The notes under the pieces are model-generated. The model worked only from the letters and a program-made list of their open reading frames with translations, had not been told where the DNA came from and ran no database searches. Positions 23,833 to 30,529 of a stretch of DNA of 64,000 nt are shown here, piece after piece. The stretch is from Microbacterium hydrocarbonoxydans. GTDB lineage: Bacteria > Actinomycetota > Actinomycetes > Actinomycetales > Microbacteriaceae. Positions within the stretch are counted from its first letter, which is position 1. Each line of letters begins with the position of its first letter. The stretch spans positions 868,001 through 932,000 of the forward strand of contig NZ_FNSQ01000005.1 of assembly GCF_900105205.1 (NCBI RefSeq). Reading direction: 5' to 3'. Made by a program: the position numbers and the translations under genes.

Positions 23833-24645
23833 TCAGCAGGTCTCGAACACGTACCCGTCGTCGGAGGGGGTGACCAGGTCGCGGTCGCGCAGCACCATCG
23901 ACGCCGGCGCCTCGTCATCGGCGCACATCTCGGCGAACGATCGCGGCAGCTCGTCGGCGTACTCGATGTCGATCACCGCGTCTCCGTACACATCCGTGTA
24001 TGCCGCGCATTCCCGATAGACGGAGCACTCCTCGACGACGGCGAAGTCGAATCCGGCACGCTCGCGCAGGACGGATGCCTCCTCGGCGGCGTTCTTCTGG
24101 CCTGCGGCCAGGCCCGCGTCGTGGGCGATGTCGACGAACGACGCCGCGAGCGCGAGATTGTCCTCGACGTCCAACGCGTCATCCGAGCGGGTGTAGGAGT
24201 CGAGGTTGTCGAACTCGACCGCGTCGAACCCTGAGTCCGCGCACCCCTCGATCCACGGACCCACGATCTCGGCGATGCGCTCGCGACGCTCCGGCGTCGA
24301 CGTGTCGAGCAGTGCCTCGTCCGGCCAGTCCGGGTCGAACAGCGGCCCGCCGTCGCGGTGCAGCAGAAGGTCATCTGGCCAGCTGTCGAGCTCGCCCGGC
24401 TGCGTCTGGAACCCGTTCACGTAGCAGACCGAGTAGAGGCCCTCGGCGGGGTCGTCCGAGCGGTCCCGGCCCACGATGCCCACGCCGTCGGCCGGGTCGT
24501 ATCCGCCGCCGAGCTGGTAATCGGGCGTCGCCCCGGCCGGCGGCAGGACGAAGGTCGACGTGGCATCCGTCTCCGTCGCGGCGCATCCGGTCAGCGCACA
24601 CACCAGCAGCAGTGCCGAGACGGATGCGGCGCTCCTGCGCCTCAG
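23833..24645 (-). CDS. Endo-alpha-1,4-polygalactosaminidase-like lipoprotein (GH114 type)
   Basis: About 270 residues: a hydrophobic signal (SAASVSALLLVCALTGC, lipobox LTGC) followed by a TIM-barrel domain with the family marks VGIVGRDRSDDPAEGLYSVC, LLDTSTPERRERIAEIVGPW, DAVEFDNLDSY and GLAAGQKNAAEE. Such enzymes cleave galactosaminogalactan-type polymers outside the cell. The start is uncertain: no ATG or GTG lies in frame next to the signal. CTG at 24645 overlaps the stop of the DUF899 gene, and the nearest ATG (24738, after AGGAGG) would add 31 residues overlapping that gene. Confidence 0.72.
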   Translation of the reverse strand: MRRRSAASVSALLLVCALTGCAATETDATSTFVLPPAGATPDYQLGGGYDPADGVGIVGRDRSDDPAEGLYSVCYVNGFQTQPGELDSWPDDLLLHRDGGPLFDPDWPDEALLDTSTPERRERIAEIVGPWIEGCADSGFDAVEFDNLDSYTRSDDALDVEDNLALAASFVDIAHDAGLAAGQKNAAEEASVLRERAGFDFAVVEECSVYRECAAYTDVYGDAVIDIEYADELPRSFAEMCADDEAPASMVLRDRDLVTPSDDGYVFETC

Positions 24646-25337
24646 CTGCCCGCCCCGTACAGTGCGGCGATCTCTTTCGAACCCATCCCTCGAGCATAGG
24701 TCTCGTGCTGCGGCCAGCCCGCCGGCGAGTCCTCCCATTCCTCCTGGCGCCCGTAAGGCAGCAGGTCGACGAGACCCTGCAGCTGGCTCATCCGCTCCGT
24801 CCCGCGTCCGCTCGTGTGCCAGGTGCGATAGACGCGGTCTCCGTCGCGGAGGAACACGTTGACCCCGAAGCCCTCGTTCGGTCCGGCATCCATGTCGGCG
24901 CCGAACGTGCTGTCGGAACTCGAGTACCACGTCATCCGATTGCCCACCCGATCGCGATAGGCGAGGGCCTCGTCGATCGGTCCGTTCGTCACGATCACGA
25001 AGCGCGCGTCGTAGTACCGCTCGAGGAAGTCGAGGCGCGTGAACTGCGACGTGAAGCCGGTGCATCCCGGGCACTGCCATTCATTGCCGTCCGTCCACAT
25101 GTGGTTGTAGACGATGAGCTGCGACCGTTCGCCGAAGATCTCGGCAAGGCGCACGGGGCCGTCCGCGCCGACGAGCGTGTACTCGGGCAGCTCGACCATC
25201 GGCAGCCGTCGGCGCTGCGCCGCGATCGCGTCGAGCTCTCGCGTCGCCGCCTTCTCGCGCACGCGCAGCGCCTCGAGCTCGCGACGCCAGGTGTCGACGT
25301 CGACGACGGGCGGAAGGGGCGTCTGGGTCGTGCTCAC
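24642..25337 (-). CDS. DUF899 thioredoxin-fold protein
   Basis: A 231-residue protein of the DUF899 family: N-terminal WRRELEALRVREKAATRELD, then the thioredoxin-like core LIVYNHMWTDGNEWQCPGCT with a CPGC pair, YYDARFVIVTNGPIDEALAY and FLRDGDRVYRTWHTSGRGTE. The family is redox-like, but its reaction is not established. The start is GTG with GGAGG seven bases upstream. The stop overlaps the presumed start of the GH114-type gene. Confidence 0.85.
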   Translation of the reverse strand: MSTTQTPLPPVVDVDTWRRELEALRVREKAATRELDAIAAQRRRLPMVELPEYTLVGADGPVRLAEIFGERSQLIVYNHMWTDGNEWQCPGCTGFTSQFTRLDFLERYYDARFVIVTNGPIDEALAYRDRVGNRMTWYSSSDSTFGADMDAGPNEGFGVNVFLRDGDRVYRTWHTSGRGTERMSQLQGLVDLLPYGRQEEWEDSPAGWPQHETYARGMGSKEIAALYGAGS

Positions 25338-25417
25338 GATGGACCTCCGGATGCTCGGGAGACGATGCCCCCAGTGTGCGCCCGGCCGCCGACATCGTCA
25401 ACGCCCGCCGACACCCG

Positions 25418-26824
25418 TCACCCGATCGGCGACGGCGCTCCGTCCACGGCCGGAGCCTCGACCTCTTCAGCCGGATTGCGGCGGATGCCGATCCACGACA
25501 CCACCCCGCCGAGGATGAGCAGGGCGGCCGTGACCCAGGCGGCGTTGTGGAATCCGCCGAGGTCGAGGGTGCCGCCGATGATGGTCGAGAGCATCGCGAC
25601 GACGAGCAGACCCGCGACGCGCGAGACCGCGTTGTTCACGGCGGAGGCGATGCCGGAGCGCGACTCGTCGATGGCCCCGAGAATCGCGGAGGTGAGAGGC
25701 GCGACCGTGAGCGAGAGGCCGAGGCCCATCACGATCATGGCCGGGAGAACCTGCCACCAGTAGTCGAACGCCTCGCTGACGAACAGCAGCATCAGGGCGC
25801 CGACCGCCATGATCAGCGGGCCGACGGTCATGAAGATGCGCGGGCCGAACCGGCCGGCCCAGGAGCCGGCGCGGGAGCTGAGCAGGATCATCAGGATCGT
25901 CATCGGCAGGCTCGCGAGTCCGGCGGCGGTGGCCGTGAGTCCCGCGCCCTGCTGGAGGTAGACACCCACGACGAAACCGCTCAGCGAGAGTGCGGCGTAC
26001 ACGAAGAGGGTCGCGAGGTTGCCCCAGGCGAAGTCGCGCACCCGGAAGAGCGAGAGCGGCATGAGGGGCGAGGCCGACCGCTGCTGCCGCACCAGGAACC
26101 AGGCGAACATCCCGGCACCCACGATGCCGGGCAGCCAGATCGCCGGCGATGCCCAGCCCAGGTTCGGCTGCTCGATCAGGGCGAACACGACGGCGCCGAG
26201 CCCGAGCGCGCACAGCGCTCCGCTCACCCAGTCGACGCGCACGCCGCTCGGGCGCTCGCTGAGCTTCAGCCGCGAGAGCAGGACGAGCGTGACCGCGATC
26301 GGGATGACGTTGATGAGGAACACGAACCGCCACGAGAGGAAGTCGACGAACAGCCCGCCGAGCAGCGGACCGACGAGCTGGGCAGCAGTGGTGAAGGCGG
26401 TCCAGACGCCGATCGCCCTGGACTGCACGTCGGCGCGCATCGTCGCCGTGATCAGGGCGAGCGAGCTCGGTACGAGCAGGGCGCCGGCAGCTCCTTGCGC
26501 GGCGCGCGCGATGATGAGGATCAGCGGGTCGGGTGCGGCGGCGACGGCGACCGAGGCCACCCCGAACGCGATGAGTCCGATGCGCATCACGAGCACCCGG
26601 CCATAGGCATCCGACAGCGATCCGGCGAGCAGGATCAGCGCGCTGAGGGTGATCAGGTACGCATCCACCACCCACTGCTGTGTCGTGATGCCTCCGCCGA
26701 GCTCCTCGCTGATCGCGGGCAGGGCGACGGTCACGACGGTGCCGTCGAGGAATGTCACGAAGGAGGCGACGACGGCCACGGAGATGACGAGCCGCTGCAG
26801 CGGCGCGAAGCGAGAGGATGCCAC
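25418..26824 (-). CDS. MFS transporter, DHA2 / EmrB-QacA type
   Basis: A 468-residue exporter with fourteen hydrophobic helices. Motifs include TFLDGTVVTVALPAI in helix 1, GSLSDAYGRV in loop 2-3, ARAAQGAAGALLVPSSLALI in helix 4-5 and LVGPLLGGLFVD with WRFVFLINV. It probably confers drug or solvent efflux. The start is a GTG with TAGTGT six bases upstream, so it is leaderless. No regulator is adjacent. Confidence 0.87.
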   Translation of the reverse strand: MASSRFAPLQRLVISVAVVASFVTFLDGTVVTVALPAISEELGGGITTQQWVVDAYLITLSALILLAGSLSDAYGRVLVMRIGLIAFGVASVAVAAAPDPLILIIARAAQGAAGALLVPSSLALITATMRADVQSRAIGVWTAFTTAAQLVGPLLGGLFVDFLSWRFVFLINVIPIAVTLVLLSRLKLSERPSGVRVDWVSGALCALGLGAVVFALIEQPNLGWASPAIWLPGIVGAGMFAWFLVRQQRSASPLMPLSLFRVRDFAWGNLATLFVYAALSLSGFVVGVYLQQGAGLTATAAGLASLPMTILMILLSSRAGSWAGRFGPRIFMTVGPLIMAVGALMLLFVSEAFDYWWQVLPAMIVMGLGLSLTVAPLTSAILGAIDESRSGIASAVNNAVSRVAGLLVVAMLSTIIGGTLDLGGFHNAAWVTAALLILGGVVSWIGIRRNPAEEVEAPAVDGAPSPIG

Positions 26825-26830
26825 ACGCCG

Positions 26831-26836
26831 ACACTA
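26831..26836 (-). promoter_or_regulatory. -10 box of a leaderless promoter
   Basis: On the minus strand TAGTGT ends six bases before the GTG at 26824. Confidence 0.45.
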
Positions 26837-26861
26837 CTGCCGTCCGGGGCGCCTCGGGTCG

Positions 26862-27932
26862 TCAGCGCGTACCGGTGCCCGAGAGGTAGAGATCCCGCAG
26901 ACCCGCAGTGCCCTTCGCGGCATAGGCATCGCGCTGACGTCGCGCCCCGGTGCCGTCCGTACGAAGCCTCGCGATCCCGTCGCGCACCCGTTCTGCGTCG
27001 CCGAGTTCCTCGAGTGCCGGCTGCAACCGCGTCAGCAGATCCTCGACGATCGTCCACGCGGGGCGGATCTCGCCGTCCACCGGGTCCACGAGCCGAGCAT
27101 CCGGTCCGTATCGGGCCGCCGTCCACAGTGAGGCGTCGATGCCGTCCATGCCCGTGCCGGCCAGGTCGTCGACCTCGTCGCTGCACAGCAGTGCCCGGGT
27201 CAGGGCGACCGCGAGCAGGGTGTCCTCGGTGGTGAGCTGGGCGTCGAACACACGCACCTCCACGGTCGGGAAGCGCTCCGACAGCCGCACGGTCCACGAC
27301 AGCGAGCTCGCCTCCGCGATCGCGCCCATCGAGACCAGCTGGTCGACGTGCGCACGGTAGTCGGTGAGGTCGTGGAATCGCGGCGGCGTCCACGAGGAGG
27401 GCAGACGCCGGATCAGGATGCTGCGCCAGCTGTCGAAACCAGAATCCCTGCCGTGCGCGAACGGCCCGTTGCCGGTGAGCGCCAGCAGGGCGGGCAGCCA
27501 GGCGCGCACCCGATTGACGACGCGAACTCGCTCCTCGTCGTCCGTGACCTCGACGTGGATGTGGAGGCCGTTGACCTCGTGCTCGCGGGTGATCTCGACG
27601 AGCTGGGCGGAGACGGCGTCGTAGTGCGGTGAGGGAGAGACCCTGAACCGGTTCGGGGAGACGAAGGGCGTGCCGGTCGCGGCGACGAGTGCGCCCTGGT
27701 CCGCAGCGATCGTGTCGAGCATCCTTCGCGTACGCTCCAGCTGCTCACCGGCCTCCGCGAGCGTGCGGCACGGCTGCGTCGCCGACTCGAGCTGGCAGGT
27801 GAGGTACTCGGGTGTGAGGCCGGATCCGCGCTCGTCGAGGATGCGCTGCCTCGTCTCGGCGCTCAGAGCGGCCGGGACGAGAGTCTGCTCGTCGAGCAGG
27901 ACGAACTCCTCTTCGACGCCGAACCGGGCCAC
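26862..27932 (-). CDS. Carboxylate-amine ligase, YbdK / GCS2 type
   Basis: A 356-residue ATP-grasp-like ligase of the glutamate-cysteine ligase type 2 family. It opens FGVEEEFVLLDEQTLVPA, contains EHEVNGLHIHVEVTDDEERV and ends with the helical TGARRQRDAYAAKGTAGLRD block. It forms a gamma-glutamyl or similar amide; weak glutamate-cysteine ligase activity is known for YbdK, and actinobacteria without glutathione still carry it. It starts with GTG eight bases after the DUF7218-like gene, so the two are likely co-transcribed. Confidence 0.85.
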   Translation of the reverse strand: MARFGVEEEFVLLDEQTLVPAALSAETRQRILDERGSGLTPEYLTCQLESATQPCRTLAEAGEQLERTRRMLDTIAADQGALVAATGTPFVSPNRFRVSPSPHYDAVSAQLVEITREHEVNGLHIHVEVTDDEERVRVVNRVRAWLPALLALTGNGPFAHGRDSGFDSWRSILIRRLPSSWTPPRFHDLTDYRAHVDQLVSMGAIAEASSLSWTVRLSERFPTVEVRVFDAQLTTEDTLLAVALTRALLCSDEVDDLAGTGMDGIDASLWTAARYGPDARLVDPVDGEIRPAWTIVEDLLTRLQPALEELGDAERVRDGIARLRTDGTGARRQRDAYAAKGTAGLRDLYLSGTGTR

Positions 27933-27939
27933 GGCGGCC

Positions 27940-28206
27940 CTAGTGATCGCGCAGCGCGGAGATGAGCTCGGCCTTGCGCTTGCGGCTGTAGCCGGTCAGA
28001 CCGATCTCCTTCGCCCGCTCGCGCAGCTCGTCGACGGTCCAGTCCTCGTAGTCGCCGTGCTTTCCGCCGCGGCGACCGACCGTGCTGCGGCCGTCTCGTG
28101 CGGCCGCATTCGAGATGCGTGCGGCCTTCTCCTTCGAGGCGCCGTCGTCACGAAGCTCTTCGTACAGCTCCGGGTCCTTCAGCGAATTGTTCCTGCGTCC
28201 TGGCAT
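27940..28206 (-). CDS. Small Rho_N/SAP-like protein (DUF7218-like)
   Basis: An 88-residue basic protein. Residues 1-50 are MPGRRNNSLKDPELYEELRD plus KEKAARISNAAARDG. Residues 52-88 form a Rho N-terminal-like helix-extended-loop-helix (WTVDELRERAKEIGLTGYSR followed by KRKAELISAL) that may bind nucleic acid. AAGGAGC-type spacing precedes the ATG. Proteins of this build occur near stress genes in actinobacteria; the function is unknown. Confidence 0.75.
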   Translation of the reverse strand: MPGRRNNSLKDPELYEELRDDGASKEKAARISNAAARDGRSTVGRRGGKHGDYEDWTVDELRERAKEIGLTGYSRKRKAELISALRDH

Positions 28207-28327
28207 GTCATCTGCTCCTTTCGCACGGCGGGAAGCTCCGAGTCAAGGCCCTCTGGGGTGGGCGGTGAACGGGTCTAGGTTGAGTCACCGTAGACGGGCG
28301 CTCCGCGCCCCAGAGAAGGGAAGACCG

Positions 28328-28492
28328 ATGAACATCCTGCTGATCATCATCATCGTGGTCGCCATCATCCTGGCCATCACCGGGGGGCTCGTGCAGTCCC
28401 TGCAGTTCCTCCTGTGGGTCGGCCTGGTGCTGCTCGCCATCGCGGTCATCGCCTGGTTGATCCGAGCGATCTCCGGCAGCCGCACCCGCTGA
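28328..28492 (+). CDS. Small hydrophobic membrane protein
   Basis: A 54-residue protein with two helices (LLIIIIVVAIILAITGGLV and FLLWVGLVLLAIAVIAWLI) and a basic tail SGSRTR. GAAGGGAAG precedes the ATG at a good distance. It resembles the short hydrophobic proteins often found beside CsbD-type stress genes; the role is unknown. It converges with the CsbD gene across a strong hairpin. Confidence 0.7.
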   Translation: MNILLIIIIVVAIILAITGGLVQSLQFLLWVGLVLLAIAVIAWLIRAISGSRTR

Positions 28493-28496
28493 TCCG

Positions 28497-28530
28497 AGGA
28501 GTGAGGCCCGCCCAGGCGGGCCTCACTCCT
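28497..28530. terminator. Bidirectional terminator hairpin
   Basis: A perfect 16-base inverted repeat (AGGAGTGAGGCCCGCC at 28497-28512 and its complement at 28515-28530) starts four bases after the stop of the small membrane gene and ends ten bases before the CsbD stop on the other strand. Confidence 0.75.
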
Positions 28531-28540
28531 TCAGGCGGAC

Positions 28541-28747
28541 CTACTCCTTGAAGCCGTCCTTGATGTTCTCGCCCACGTTGTGGGCGGCATCCTTCACGTT
28601 CTCTCCGGCCTGCTTGGCCGACGCCTTGGTCTGATCCCCGCGACCCTCGGCCTCGAGGCTCTCGTTGTCGGTGGCCTTTCCGACCCCCTCCTTGATCTTT
28701 CCGCCGGCCTTCTCGGCTGCGTTCTTGATGTCGTCTGCTCCACTCAT
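28541..28747 (-). CDS. CsbD-family stress protein
   Basis: A 68-residue hydrophilic helical protein with the CsbD pattern: DIKNAAEKAGGKIKEGVGKA, then GDQTKASAKQAGENVKDAAH. CsbD genes belong to general stress regulons in many bacteria; the molecular role is unknown. AAAGGAA precedes the ATG. Confidence 0.85.
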   Translation of the reverse strand: MSGADDIKNAAEKAGGKIKEGVGKATDNESLEAEGRGDQTKASAKQAGENVKDAAHNVGENIKDGFKE

Positions 28748-28952
28748 GGCGCGATTCCTTTCATCAGTCGATCAATGGACCACCACCGTCGCATGCCCTC
28801 TCGATCCTGCACACGGGATTGACAACGGCGACTGCGCGTGACAGCACCGCACCGACCGTCGACGTGGGCGCCGGCGGCGGCTAGCCTGGCCCCAGGCGGG
28901 TGGTCCTGCCCGCTCTCACCTCGGCTGCGGTCGACGAAGGAAGCGGTGGAAC

Positions 28953-29354
28953 ATGGACTCGATGATGATGGACGCCATGCGCTCGAACATGACGTCGATG
29001 CCGGACATGGCGGCGATGGACATGAGCGTCCTCCAGGCGTGCATGGATGCGTGCGCGGCCTGCGAGCAGGCGTGCACGGTGTGCTCGACGCAACTCATGG
29101 ACTGCGCCCCGGCGTGCATGAACTGCGCCGACATGTGCAACACCATGATGCGGTCGATGATGCGGATGCAGGGGATGACTCCGGCGTCGATGATGGCGAT
29201 GCTCGACGCCTGCATCGCGATGTGTCAGAACTGCATGGACGACTGCATGAAGCACGCCGACCACAGCGAGGTCTGCCGGATGTGCGCGCAGACCTGCAAG
29301 GACTGCATGGACGCCTGCATGGCCGTCAAGGACATGATGATGGCGGCCGCCTGA
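28953..29354 (+). CDS. Four-helix-bundle copper-storage-like protein (Csp / DUF326 type), Met- and Cys-rich
   Basis: A 133-residue cytosolic protein with 18 Cys and about 32 Met. Cys residues recur at i, i+4, i+7 spacing (C30, C34, C37, C41, C44; C51, C55, C58, C62; C87, C91, C94, C98; C108, C111, C115, C118, C122), so they line the inside of four helices as in Csp copper-storage proteins. The first 24 residues are Met-rich (MDSMMMDAMRSNMTSMPDM). No signal peptide is present, so it is Csp3-like. Cu(I) storage is the likely role. GAAGGAAG precedes the ATG. Confidence 0.82.
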   Translation: MDSMMMDAMRSNMTSMPDMAAMDMSVLQACMDACAACEQACTVCSTQLMDCAPACMNCADMCNTMMRSMMRMQGMTPASMMAMLDACIAMCQNCMDDCMKHADHSEVCRMCAQTCKDCMDACMAVKDMMMAAA

Positions 29355-29378
29355 GGGGCGGCTTCTGCGTCGCCCCGA

Positions 29379-29726
29379 TCAGACGAGTGCGACGTTGAAC
29401 TGCGTTCGTCCGACGGCGAGCACGCCGTAGCGGGCGTGCAGCGCGACCGGAGTGCCCGCGGGCGCTTCGAGGGCGGCACCGGCTCCGTTCCATGCGGCGT
29501 GCGCCGAGCCGTCGAGTGCGCGCACGACGAGTTCGCCCGTCGAGGCATCCGCCTGCTCGACGATCGCATCGACCCATCCGGCCGGAGTGGCCGAGGCGAT
29601 GCGCGCCTGGATCAGGTGCAGGGCGTGTCCCGGCGCGAACGACGAGCACGCGAAACCGTGTCGGCACATGCACGCGGAACGCTCACGCACCGAGAGGGGC
29701 GAAAGGTGGTTCAGCGGCGTGGACAC
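29379..29726 (-). CDS. Hypothetical protein
   Basis: A 115-residue protein starting at a GTG with AAGGAGACC ahead of it. The N-terminal part has a Cys cluster (SACMCRHGFACSSF) that might bind metal or haem; the C-terminal half is beta-rich (GELVVRALDGSAHAAW, GTPVALHARYGVLAVG). It converges with the copper-storage-like gene 24 bases away. The family is not recognised. Confidence 0.65.
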   Translation of the reverse strand: MSTPLNHLSPLSVRERSACMCRHGFACSSFAPGHALHLIQARIASATPAGWVDAIVEQADASTGELVVRALDGSAHAAWNGAGAALEAPAGTPVALHARYGVLAVGRTQFNVALV

Positions 29727-30039
29727 GGTGGTCTCCTTCGTGAGCGGACGTTCCGGCAAGAGTAGGTCGGGTCCGCGGGAGAGTGAATCCCGGCCGACAC
29801 GGGGTGAAACAAATCGGCGTAGACTCGCCGGGTGCTGTTGTCGAAGAGTGCTCCCCGGGTGACGGAGCGAGCGCGGAACGGAGCCGTAGGCGCATTCAGC
29901 GCCGCGGACAGAGGCTGACGATCGGCCGGAGGCGGAACACCCGCCCCCGGAGCCGAGTCGTACCCGGCATCCCTCCGATGCCGCCTCTTCCCTCTTCCTC
30001 TGTCGCGGTGTCCGCGACCCGTACGAAAGCACTGTTCCC
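29727..30039. other. 313-base divergent intergenic region
   Basis: This region separates the hypothetical gene starting at 29726 from the FBP-domain gene at 30040. It holds the ribosome site of the former and a possible -10 (TAGACT, 29820-29825) for the latter with a leader of about 200 bases. Open frames here have no coding character and I see no convincing fold. Confidence 0.4.
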
Positions 30040-30525
30040 ATGCGTCCCATCGACGAGCGCACGCTGCGCGCCTCCTTCCTCAACGCCTCCCGCAAAGAGG
30101 TGTCCGATCTGACCCTGCCTCCCGGCTTCGCCGAGCTCGAGTTCGAGAAGCTCGACTACGTCGGCTGGGTCGACCCCAGGCTGCCTCGCCGCGCCTATGT
30201 CGTCACCTGGGTCGACGACGTCGCGACGGGCGTCTTCCTGCAGCGTGCCGAGCAGCGGGTCATCGCCCGCGCGCAGTGCTCCTGGTGCGAGGACGTCACG
30301 CTGCGCAACGACGTGCAGCTGTACGTCGCCCGCAAGGCAGGGCCTGCCGGTCGCAAGGGCGACACCATCGGCACCCTCGTCTGCACCGAGTTCGGATGCT
30401 CGCAGAACGTCCGCGTGCTGCCGCCGCTGGCGTACGACGGCTACGACAGGGAGCTGGCTCGCGAGCTCCGCATCCTGAAGCTGCAGGAGCACGTCGCGGC
30501 GTTCATCGCCGCCGTGCGGGGCTGA
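30040..30525 (+). CDS. FBP-domain (treble-clef zinc finger) protein
   Basis: A 161-residue protein. The C-terminal half contains two Cys knuckles, CSWCEDVTLRNDVQLYV and CTEFGCSQNVRVLPP, as in the FBP_C domain named after elongation factor G-binding proteins. In Gram-positive bacteria, FusB-type relatives bind EF-G and rescue it from fusidic acid; whether this one does is unproved. The long upstream leader is unusual here. It converges with the GH3 gene, four bases apart. Confidence 0.8.
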   Translation: MRPIDERTLRASFLNASRKEVSDLTLPPGFAELEFEKLDYVGWVDPRLPRRAYVVTWVDDVATGVFLQRAEQRVIARAQCSWCEDVTLRNDVQLYVARKAGPAGRKGDTIGTLVCTEFGCSQNVRVLPPLAYDGYDRELARELRILKLQEHVAAFIAAVRG

Positions 30526-30529
30526 CGCC

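Noticed and set aside
24371..24697. Minus-strand frame beginning near 24697, overlapping the GH114-type gene
   Set aside because: It was considered as the true start of the lipoprotein gene, but it is in another frame and has no signal or conserved motif.
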